From the NCBI GenBank assembly GCA_009925965.1, contig RFPW01000160.1, positions 1-5,279 of the forward strand: a stretch of 5,279 nucleotides of DNA, written 5' to 3'. The translations under genes and the position numbers were made by a program. Source of the DNA: Betaproteobacteria bacterium. GTDB lineage: Bacteria > Pseudomonadota > Gammaproteobacteria > Burkholderiales > Burkholderiaceae_E. Under the pieces are notes generated by a model that saw only the letters and a program-made list of their open reading frames with translations, was not told where the DNA came from and made no database searches. Shown piece by piece: positions 1-5,279 of the stretch (within the stretch, counting starts at the first letter, position 1; every line of letters starts with the position of its first letter).

Positions 1-111
1 CTGGCCAAGATTGGCTCGGACCCCTCTGCTATATTGAGCCGCAGCATCCCAGGTTGGCGGGTTCGCCCGGATCGCGAGATCTCGACCGGTCGTTATTTCG
101 GTTACGAATGA
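1..111 (+). CDS. lptD: LPS-assembly protein LptD, C-terminal end (partial)
   Basis: Reading from base 1 gives 36 codons and then TGA at 109-111. The peptide contains IGSDPSAILSRSIPGW, which resembles the extreme C-terminus of betaproteobacterial LptD, where a GLSR-x-GSNP-like stretch is followed by an IPGY-like motif. LptD is the outer-membrane beta-barrel that, with the lipoprotein LptE, inserts lipopolysaccharide into the outer leaflet. Only the tail after or including the last barrel strand is visible; the rest lies to the left of the window. Its stop overlaps the surA start in an ATGA arrangement, which implies translational coupling. The lptD-surA order is conserved in many proteobacteria and supports the call, because the fragment alone is short. 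Confidence 0.82.
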   Translation: MAKIGSDPSAILSRSIPGWRVRPDREISTGRYFGYE

Positions 112-1404
112 AGTCACTTTTTTTGTCTGCAGGTAGTGCCTTTTTGGCGATCGCAATCCACGGAGTCGTGTCGGCCGCGCCGCAACCCGTTGATCGAATC
201 GTCGCCATCGTGAACAGCGAACCCATCACGGCGGGGGAACTGAGCCTGCGTGCCCGGATGGCGGAGCGCCAACTGCGCCAGCAGTCTGTGAAGCCTCCGG
301 ACAATGCAGAGCTTCAGCGTCAGGTGCTCGAGCGTTTGATTCTGGATCGCGCTCAGGTCCAGTCGGCACGTGAGCTCGGATTGCGTGTTGATGATGCGCA
401 AATCGATCGGGCGGTTGCGCGGATGGCAGAGGAAAACGGGTTGACCGTCTCGGCGTTTCGCGATCGTCTCGAAGCCGATGGCATGACGTTTGATCGGTTT
501 CGCGGTGACATGCGCGACGGTATTCTGATGACCCGTCTGCGCGAGCGTGAAGTTGACGCGCGGATCGAAATTGCCGAAAGCGAAATCGATTTACAGGTCA
601 ACATTTCTCGGCAGGCTCGTGTGCCCGAACTCAAGATTGCGCAGATCCTGGTGGGGGTGTCTGAGAACATCGGGCCGCAGCAGATCGGAACGCTTGCGCT
701 TGCGGGCTGAAGACATCGCGCGTCAGGCTCGCGCGGGCGCTGATTTCGCCCGCTTGGCCGCGACCTTTTCCGATGCGGGTGGTGCTCTCGAAACCGGTGG
801 CTCCTTGGGCTGGCGAACTGCGGACCGCTGGCCCTCGCTATTCACAGACGCTTTGCAGGGTAAGCCGGCTGGAACGGTCGCGGGTCCGTTGCGGAGTGGC
901 GCCGGCTTTCACGTCATTCGACTCGAAGAAGAACGCAGTGCCGCCTCCGAAGCTGCGCGGCCCGTGGTCCAGACGCGTGCACGGCACATCCTGGTGCGCC
1001 CAGCGAGCGGCCCCGCGGGCGATGTCGAAGCTCAGCGCCTCCTGAACGAACTGCGCGAACGCGTGCAGTCGCGCCGGTCGGAGTTTGGGGATTTGGCGCG
1101 GCAATACTCTGCTGACGGCAGCGCCGCTCGCGGGGGTGATCTCGGTTGGCTGGACCCCGGCGATACCGTTCCAGAATTTGATCGGGTTATGCAGGCCCTC
1201 GCGTTGAATGAACTGAGCCAGCCCGTTCGAAGTCCCTTTGGCTGGCATCTCATCGTGGTTAACGAGCGTCGCAATGGCTCAGCCGCAGACCGCGAGCGCA
1301 TCGCTGCCCGCAACGTGATCCGGGAACGCAAGATCGAGGAGCAGGCGCAGGAATGGTTGCGGCGGCTTCGCGACAAAACCTTCGTTGAACTGCGGCTTGA
1401 CTGA
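108..1404 (+). CDS. surA: Periplasmic chaperone / peptidyl-prolyl isomerase SurA, interrupted by a one-base frameshift
   Basis: SurA escorts unfolded outer-membrane proteins, including LptD, across the periplasm. The chosen ATG (108) overlaps the lptD stop and begins a signal peptide (MK, hydrophobic stretch, cleavage probably near SAA at 22-24). The N-terminal chaperone domain starts around VDRIVAIVNSEPITAGEL (about 27-44). Two parvulin domains follow: the first about 173-285 (ELKIAQILV through GGSLGWR to GAGFHVIRLEEE) and the second about 288-385 (RARHILVRP, GGDLGWLDPGD, FGWHLIVV). A C-terminal helix ends at ELRLD. The frame opened at 108 stops at 708-710, and the frame carrying the parvulin domains continues to 1404. 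Dropping one G at 687-688 joins them as PQQI-ERLRLRAEDIA and gives 431 residues, close to the 428 of E. coli SurA. Both halves look conserved, so a sequencing or assembly error or a recent mutation is more likely than old decay. As written, the product would be truncated at about 200 residues, inside the first parvulin domain. Confidence 0.93.
684..691 (+). other. Frameshift site within surA (one extra G)
   Basis: The bases read ATCGGAAC. Upstream codons end with CAG CAG ATC (Gln-Gln-Ile, codon 193) in the surA start frame. The downstream frame resumes at GAA CGC TTG (Glu-Arg-Leu) from 688. Exactly one G of the GG pair is surplus. There is no long homopolymer, no classical slippery heptamer and no obvious stem-loop immediately downstream that would suggest programmed frameshifting. 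The boundary is inferred from where family-like sequence ends in one frame and starts in the other, so it may be off by a few bases. Confidence 0.8.
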
Positions 1405-2230
1405 ACGCAGCGGTGCGCATCAGGCGCGCAAGCGCTTTGGGCAACATTTTCTGGTCGATCAGGGGGTTTTGCGCGCGATCGTCGCGGCGATGGGCTTGCG
1501 CGAGAATGACCTTGTCGTTGAGATCGGCCCCGGCTTGGCGGCACTCACGCAGCATCTCTTGACCCACCTGCCGCAGATGCATGCGGTTGAACTCGATCGT
1601 GATTTGGTGGCGCGCTTGCGCAGGCGATTTACACCTGAGCAACTGATCGTGCACGAGGCCGATGCACTGAACTTTGACTTTGGACAGTTGTTCTTAAATT
1701 CGTTCGCACAGTCCCTCGCACCTGAGTCACCGAACCGCAAACTGCGGATTGTTGGCAACCTGCCCTACAACATTTCGAGCCCTTTGCTGATTCGATTGAT
1801 CGATCAAGTGTCGATCGTTGAGGACCAGCACTTCATGCTGCAAAAGGAGGTGGTCGAGCGGTTGGCGGCCGGACCCGGACAGGCGGCCTACGGGCGCCTC
1901 GGCGTCTTGCTGCAGGCGTGGTACTGCATCGATTTCTTGTTTGAAGTCGGGCCTCAGGCCTTTGATCCGCCCCCCCGGGTGGATTCGGCAGTCTTTCGAA
2001 TGCGGCCCCTGGTCAGCCCGCAGGTCCGCAGCCTGAGCGCACTCGAGGCCGTACTTGCGGCGGGGTTCGGGCAGCGCCGCAAAATGTTGCGGGGTACCTT
2101 GTTGCCCTGGCTGGCTGCGCGAGGGGTGTCCGCGCCCGAAATTTCGGGGACGGAACGCGCTGAGGAAATCCCCCAGGCGCTTTGGTATCAATTGGCGGAT
2201 CGGCTAGCTGCCGTCCAGTCGGTCGTCTAG
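1385..2230 (+). CDS. rsmA: 16S rRNA (adenine1518-N6/adenine1519-N6)-dimethyltransferase RsmA (KsgA)
   Basis: RsmA uses S-adenosylmethionine to dimethylate two adjacent adenines in helix 45 of 16S rRNA late in 30S assembly. Motifs, numbered from the TTG at 1385: ARKRFGQHFL near 14-23, typical of the N-terminus; SAM-binding VEIGPG at 45-50; acidic E69 in AVELDRD for the SAM ribose; EADAL at 91-95; catalytic NLPY at 125-128; MLQKEV at 151-156; FDPPPRVDSAVF at 193-204; RRKMLR at 231-236. At 281 residues it is complete for the family. No in-frame ATG or GTG precedes ARKRFGQ: an in-frame TGA sits at 1316, and the only candidates are TTG at 1385 and TTG at 1397, both inside the 3' end of surA and without a clear Shine-Dalgarno. 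The 1397 start would give a 277-residue protein with a more typical N-terminus. The first ATG (codon 36) would remove the conserved N-terminal motif. Overlap with surA suggests coupled translation. Confidence 0.96.
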   Translation: MNCGLTERSGAHQARKRFGQHFLVDQGVLRAIVAAMGLRENDLVVEIGPGLAALTQHLLTHLPQMHAVELDRDLVARLRRRFTPEQLIVHEADALNFDFGQLFLNSFAQSLAPESPNRKLRIVGNLPYNISSPLLIRLIDQVSIVEDQHFMLQKEVVERLAAGPGQAAYGRLGVLLQAWYCIDFLFEVGPQAFDPPPRVDSAVFRMRPLVSPQVRSLSALEAVLAAGFGQRRKMLRGTLLPWLAARGVSAPEISGTERAEEIPQALWYQLADRLAAVQSVV

Positions 2231-2875
2231 TCGATACCCCCGTAGGACCTTTCGTTCGCGGCGCCAATCCGGGTAAAGCACCTCGACGCGCGCCCAAAAT
2301 CTCGGGCCGTGATTGAGCTCCTCCAGGTGGGCGAGCTCGTGTGCAATCACATAATCAATGACCGGGATCGGACATTGAATCAGGCGCCAATTGAGCCGAA
2401 CATGTCCGCCCGGGCTACAACTGCCCCAACGGGTGCGTGCCGATGTCAGGCTCCAAAGCGCAGGGGCGCAGGCATGCTGACGTTCAAAGTGCGCAAGGCG
2501 CTCAGCGAATACCGCCCGAGCTTTGCGCTTGAGCGCCCTGATTTCGGCTAGCGATTTTGCAGCGGGCGGTTCAGCAGATTGGGCCTCTCGCCCATACAGC
2601 TTTTCCAACTCTGCCAGTTTGCGCAAGATCCAATCGGACTTGCCCTGTAACGCCTGTTCGATATCGCGCAAGGCTGCGCGCTGGGGCACTCTCACGTTGA
2701 GTCCACGAGGATCGATCTGGAGACCGATCGTGCGTCGGGCCGACCGCGTCAACCGATACTCGATCGTTCTCGAAGCTAGAGTGATCGAATGGCCTGCCGT
2801 TTCAAATTCGGGTGTGCTTGGGCTGGGCGCTGCGCGGCCCGCAAGCAGGTCGGTCATGAAATCGCGCCAGCCCAT
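2204..2875 (-). CDS. YgjP-like (DUF45, M48-type) zinc metallopeptidase
   Basis: The protein is 223 residues from the ATG at 2875-2873 and ends with TAG at 2206-2204. It belongs to the YgjP/DUF45 family of putative zinc metallopeptidases, whose substrate is poorly known. Visible signatures are an N-terminal beta-rich part (IEYRLTRSARRTIGLQID, then RVPQRAALRDIEQAL), TRWGSCSPGGHVRLNWRL near 138-155, and the active site HELAH at 169-173. The third zinc ligand is probably H179 in NHGPRFW, and E170 is the predicted catalytic base. It has no signal peptide or membrane segment, so it is probably cytoplasmic. The frame stays open upstream into plsC, but that extension (Arg- and His-rich) is unlike the family. 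The ATG lies 11 bases after the plsC stop, behind a weak purine-rich CTGAAG. It appears to be the last gene of the leftward operon. SprT-like proteins share HExxH, but the WGSC and NHGP-x-FW context favours YgjP. Confidence 0.92.
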   Translation of the reverse strand: MGWRDFMTDLLAGRAAPSPSTPEFETAGHSITLASRTIEYRLTRSARRTIGLQIDPRGLNVRVPQRAALRDIEQALQGKSDWILRKLAELEKLYGREAQSAEPPAAKSLAEIRALKRKARAVFAERLAHFERQHACAPALWSLTSARTRWGSCSPGGHVRLNWRLIQCPIPVIDYVIAHELAHLEELNHGPRFWARVEVLYPDWRRERKVLRGYRLDDRLDGS

Positions 2876-2886
2876 GACTTCAGCGC

Positions 2887-3729
2887 TTAGTTCGACGACT
2901 CGATCGCGCGCGACGCGCGTTCGCGACGAATCGCAGCCGCCGAAGTGGCGGGTGACCAGGGCTCCGAGTAGCGCTCTGGTGAGAGTCGGCGCATTTCCGT
3001 CTCGATCCAGGCCTCGACCTCTCGAGTCACACCGTCGGGCGTCTGTCCCGTGGTTGCGATGGGGGGACCAATCGACACGGTGACCAAACCCGGATAGAGC
3101 ATGCGCCCGCGGGGCCAGCAATCGCCGGAGTTCACCGCAATCGGCACCACGGATACCCCGGCGCGAACTGCGAGTCGCGCACCGCCGCTCTTGTAGCGAC
3201 CTTGCTCGCCCGGACTGGTGCGGGTGCCTTCAGGAAACAAAATGGGCCAACGCCCTTCCTCCAGTTTTCGGGTCCCTTGCGTCACGACTTGTTCAAATGC
3301 ATCTCGACCTTGAGAACGATCAATCGAAATCATGTTCAGAAGCCCGATCCCCCAGCCAAAAAAGGGCAATCGAAGCAACTCGCGTTTGAATACAAAAACG
3401 AGCTCACGCGGCATGTGCGCGATGAAAAACATCGTCTCCCAGGTTGATTGGTGTTTACTTAACAAGACAACTGAGTGATCGGGTAAGTTTTCCCATCCGC
3501 GAACTTCCCATCGCACGCCACAAAGTACTTTGGCGCCCCAGATCATGAATCGTGGCCAAAGGATGGTCAGCCGATAGCGCCAGTGCAGCGGGAGTGGCGC
3601 CCACAACAGGCACAGCAAGGAGAAGGGCGCGACCGTGAGGAGCTGAAACAGGTAAAAAAGCACGGATCGAACGGCCTGGAAAACGCCCGGCGATCTGGCT
3701 TGTTGACTCGGCTGCGAACCTGCATGCAT
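2887..3729 (-). CDS. plsC: 1-acyl-sn-glycerol-3-phosphate acyltransferase (PlsC family)
   Basis: PlsC acylates lysophosphatidic acid at the sn-2 position to form phosphatidic acid at the inner face of the cytoplasmic membrane, the second acylation of phospholipid synthesis. The 280-residue protein has a hydrophobic N-terminal segment at about 22-45 (VLFYLFQLLTVAPFSLLCLL) that should anchor it. The acyltransferase blocks are in order: block I SKHQSTWET at 91-99, with catalytic H93 paired with E98 rather than the commoner Asp; block II GIGLLNMISIDRSQG near 127-141; block III FPEGTRTSPGEQGRYKSGG at 165-183; block IV VVPIAV at 194-199. The HX4E variant is, from memory, common in this proteobacterial subgroup. 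The ATG at 3729 follows the gmhB stop by 26 bases with no strong ribosome-binding site. About 18 residues precede the hydrophobic segment, so the true start might be slightly downstream. The tail after about residue 255 is Ser/Ala/Arg-rich and not recognisable. Confidence 0.95.
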   Translation of the reverse strand: MHAGSQPSQQARSPGVFQAVRSVLFYLFQLLTVAPFSLLCLLWAPLPLHWRYRLTILWPRFMIWGAKVLCGVRWEVRGWENLPDHSVVLLSKHQSTWETMFFIAHMPRELVFVFKRELLRLPFFGWGIGLLNMISIDRSQGRDAFEQVVTQGTRKLEEGRWPILFPEGTRTSPGEQGRYKSGGARLAVRAGVSVVPIAVNSGDCWPRGRMLYPGLVTVSIGPPIATTGQTPDGVTREVEAWIETEMRRLSPERYSEPWSPATSAAAIRRERASRAIESSN

Positions 3730-3732
3730 AAG

Positions 3733-3759
3733 GTTCAGATCTCGGTTCAGAATGTTCAG
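3733..3759 (-). repeat. Three short direct CTGAAC repeats in the gmhB-plsC gap
   Basis: On the minus strand CTGAAC occurs at 3759-3754, 3750-3745 and 3738-3733, with start-to-start spacing of 9 and 12 bases. The first copy contains the TGA stop of gmhB and the last ends four bases before the plsC ATG. They fill most of the only intergenic gap over 20 bases within the leftward operon. No dyad symmetry or known operator is recognised, and three hexamers may be chance. Confidence 0.4.
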
Positions 3760-4334
3760 TGCTTGCGAAGAAGGGAGTCCGCCAGCGCCGCAAGATTCTC
3801 ATAAATTCGGGTGTCGGGCGGCAACCGCAAAGCTTGCTGAGTGCTCAAATCTCCACTCGGGTCTTGGGCGCGCGCCTCGGTCAAGAGGCCGTTGCCGGTT
3901 CGAACCAAAACCGCAGCAACACCCGCAGCGGCGGCGCCTTGCAGGTCGCGCAATGAATCGCCGACAGCGAGCGCATCGCTGGCTACCACATGGAATCGCG
4001 CCAAGGCTTGCTGGAAAAGCGCTGGGCCAGGCTTTCGACAAGCGCATCCCGCGTCAGGGCCATGCGGGCACAGGAAGATTGCATCGATACGCCCCCCCGC
4101 AGATTGAACCAGTTGATGTAACTTTTGATGAATCGCGTGGAGCGTGCTGAGCGTAAAAAGGCCGCGAGCAAGACCGGATTGGTTCGTGACCACCGCAATC
4201 CGCCAGCCCGCCTGGCTCAACTGGGCGAGGGCTTCGATACTGCCTGCGATCGGCATGAACTCTCCCGGCGACTTAATGTAGTGCTCGGAGTCCTGATTGA
4301 TCACCCCGTCGCGGTCACAAAGTAGCAGCGGCAT
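3756..4334 (-). CDS. gmhB: D-glycero-beta-D-manno-heptose 1,7-bisphosphate 7-phosphatase
   Basis: GmhB removes the 7-phosphate from D-glycero-beta-D-manno-heptose 1,7-bisphosphate in the cytoplasm, a step towards ADP-heptose for the inner core of lipopolysaccharide. The protein is 192 residues, normal for the family. HAD-superfamily motifs are visible: CDRDGVIN with nucleophile D7 and acid/base D9; VVTNQSGLARG with T50; K101 in CRKPGP; and GDSLRD with D126 and D130 for magnesium. The structural zinc loop typical of GmhB is present as CPHGPDAGCACRKP (C89, H91, C97, C99), which separates it from other HAD phosphatases and from histidinol-phosphatase domains fused to HisB. The ATG at 4334 lies five bases after the glyS stop, so co-translation with glyS is likely. 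A downstream extension (about 151-175) between the last motif and the C-terminal helix is variable in the family. Confidence 0.96.
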   Translation of the reverse strand: MPLLLCDRDGVINQDSEHYIKSPGEFMPIAGSIEALAQLSQAGWRIAVVTNQSGLARGLFTLSTLHAIHQKLHQLVQSAGGRIDAIFLCPHGPDAGCACRKPGPALFQQALARFHVVASDALAVGDSLRDLQGAAAAGVAAVLVRTGNGLLTEARAQDPSGDLSTQQALRLPPDTRIYENLAALADSLLRKH

Positions 4335-4339
4335 CTTGA

Positions 4340-5279
4340 TCAGACCGCAAGGCGCGAGAGATCCGCCACCCGATTCATTCGCGCATAGAGGCTTGCAAGA
4401 AGGGCGAGGCGATTGGCGCGCAACGCGGGGTCTTCGGCCATCACCATGACCGCCTCAAAGAATGTATCGACTGGCCCGCGCAGCGCGGCCAACCTGGCCA
4501 GTGATTCGGCGTAGCGTTCCGCGCCAAAGTCGCCGTCGACCGCATCTGCAATCTGAGCCAGCGCATCGGCCAACGCGAGTTCGGCGGGTTCAACCAGGCG
4601 AGACGCATCGATCTTGGGAGCGTGGCCCAGCAACTCAGGGGCGGATTTGCGCAAGATGTTACCGATGCGCTTGTTCGCAGCCGCCAACGCCGCGGATTCT
4701 GGAAGCGCCCGAAACGCAACCAAGGCATCCAGGCGGGCCGGCAACTGCTCAAGGCGAGCCGCCTCGACCGCCAATACCGCGTCAATCGATACCGCATCCC
4801 AACGGTCGTTTTGCCAGGCTCTCAACCACCCGCGTAATCGGTCGAGCATGAACGCCTGCAGGCCGTTCACATCGGGATGGAACGTGTCGGGGTGACTCAG
4901 CGTATCGAATGCATCGAATGCGGCCTTGATCAGTTGAGGCAGTTCCAGAGGCAGAGCATGTTCGACCATCATGCGAACCACGCCAAGCGCCTGACGCCGC
5001 AACCCAAATGGATCACGGTCGCCGGTGGGCTGCAATCCAATACCCCAGATCCCCGCGAGCGTTTCCAGCTTGTCGGCCAGTGCCACTATCAAACCGACTG
5101 GACCTGCGGGGAGACTGTCCCCGGCAAAGCGGGGCCTGTAATGATCCTCGATGGCCTGAGCGACTTCTGGCGTTTCGCCATCGTGCACTGCGTAATAACG
5201 GCCCATGGTGCCCTGGAGCTCGGGGAACTCGCCCACCATGCCCGTGATCAGGTCGCACTTGGCTAATCTCGCCGCGCGC
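4340..5279 (-). CDS. glyS: Glycine--tRNA ligase beta subunit, C-terminal part (partial, runs off the right edge)
   Basis: GlyS is the beta subunit of the bacterial alpha2beta2 glycyl-tRNA synthetase. The alpha subunit (GlyQ) forms glycyl-adenylate and the beta subunit contributes tRNA recognition. The frame remains open to the window end, giving 312 codons before TGA at 4342-4340, somewhat under half of a usual subunit of about 690-700 residues. The first visible residues read AARLAKCDLITGMVGEFPELQG, a strongly conserved GlyS stretch, followed by GRYYA-x-HDGE, ALADKLETLAGIWGIG and GDRDPFGLRRQALG. The C-terminal portion matches the DALR-type anticodon-binding domain (FFEAVMVMAEDPALRANRLALL, then VADLSRL at the end). 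The internal ATG at 5239 is not the start, because conserved residues continue upstream of it to the edge. glyQ would be expected just outside the window to the right, upstream of glyS. Confidence 0.96.
   Translation of the reverse strand, partial: RAARLAKCDLITGMVGEFPELQGTMGRYYAVHDGETPEVAQAIEDHYRPRFAGDSLPAGPVGLIVALADKLETLAGIWGIGLQPTGDRDPFGLRRQALGVVRMMVEHALPLELPQLIKAAFDAFDTLSHPDTFHPDVNGLQAFMLDRLRGWLRAWQNDRWDAVSIDAVLAVEAARLEQLPARLDALVAFRALPESAALAAANKRIGNILRKSAPELLGHAPKIDASRLVEPAELALADALAQIADAVDGDFGAERYAESLARLAALRGPVDTFFEAVMVMAEDPALRANRLALLASLYARMNRVADLSRLAV

Noticed and set aside
146..155. A cyanobacterial HIP1-like site (GCGATCGC)
   Set aside because: Only one full octamer was noticed and the gene content is proteobacterial. 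The broader CGATCG count is reported separately.
684..710. Programmed ribosomal frameshifting in surA
   Set aside because: There is no slippery heptamer, no rare-codon or stop-codon arrangement at the junction, and no clear downstream structure. SurA is not known to be recoded. An indel is simpler.
547..1404. A separate gene beginning at the GTG at 547 that encodes only the two parvulin domains
   Set aside because: The first roughly 45 codons from 547 read as an Arg/Ser-rich out-of-frame shadow of surA. Family-like sequence begins only near 688, so this is the second half of the frameshifted surA.
838..1544. Minus-strand open frames opposite surA and rsmA
   Set aside because: They are Arg/Ser-rich, without motifs, and complementary to well-conserved coding sequence.
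2204..2300. An intrinsic terminator between the convergent genes
   Set aside because: I could not find a stable stem followed by a T-run on either strand; the area is coding on at least one strand.
2523..3083. A 186-residue open frame on the plus strand
   Set aside because: It lies opposite the ygjP-type and plsC genes, has low-complexity Ser/Arg-rich composition and no recognisable domain. Such shadows are common in GC-rich DNA.
2876..3121. An N-terminal extension of the metallopeptidase up to an ATG at 3121
   Set aside because: The extra 82 residues are antisense-like, Arg/His-rich, unlike the family, and overlap the conserved plsC coding region. The ATG at 2875, just after the plsC stop, fits operon spacing.
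4462..5266. Plus-strand open frames opposite glyS
   Set aside because: They are Arg/Pro-rich shadows with no domain signature, while the minus strand carries continuous GlyS motifs.

Overview
The window is a compact, housekeeping stretch of a chromosome, most likely from a betaproteobacterium (Burkholderiales-like). This rests on clear GC richness, protein motifs typical of that group, and two gene blocks I recall as neighbours there: lptD-surA-(pdxA)-rsmA, and glyQS-gmhB-plsC-ygjP reading towards it. I could not run a database search, so the taxonomic assignment is inference. I see no mobile element, CRISPR array, RNA gene or defence system.

Layout. On the plus strand, the last codons of lptD (1-111) overlap the surA start by an ATGA junction. 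surA (108-1404) is broken by one extra base near 687-688, but otherwise encodes a full-length 431-residue chaperone. rsmA (about 1385-2230) begins inside the end of surA, with no ATG available. On the minus strand, from the right edge, lie the 3' part of glyS (5279-4340), gmhB (4334-3756), plsC (3729-2887) and a ygjP-type metallopeptidase gene (2875-2204). Gaps between them are 5, 26 and 11 bases, which suggests one leftward operon. The two blocks converge, and rsmA and ygjP overlap by 27 bp at their 3' ends.

How the genes fit together. LptD is the outer-membrane LPS translocon. SurA is the periplasmic chaperone that helps fold LptD and other outer-membrane proteins. GmhB makes an intermediate of the LPS core heptose precursor, and PlsC makes phosphatidic acid for membrane phospholipids. 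The window is therefore rich in envelope biogenesis, combined with translation functions (RsmA for 16S rRNA, GlyS for tRNA-Gly charging). No intergenic gap exceeds 30 bases. No promoter or intrinsic terminator is evident, so the promoters of both blocks are probably outside the window.

I found no convincing undescribed system. The points most worth checking are the surA frameshift, the apparent absence of pdxA between surA and rsmA, the overlapping convergent 3' ends, and the non-ATG start of rsmA.
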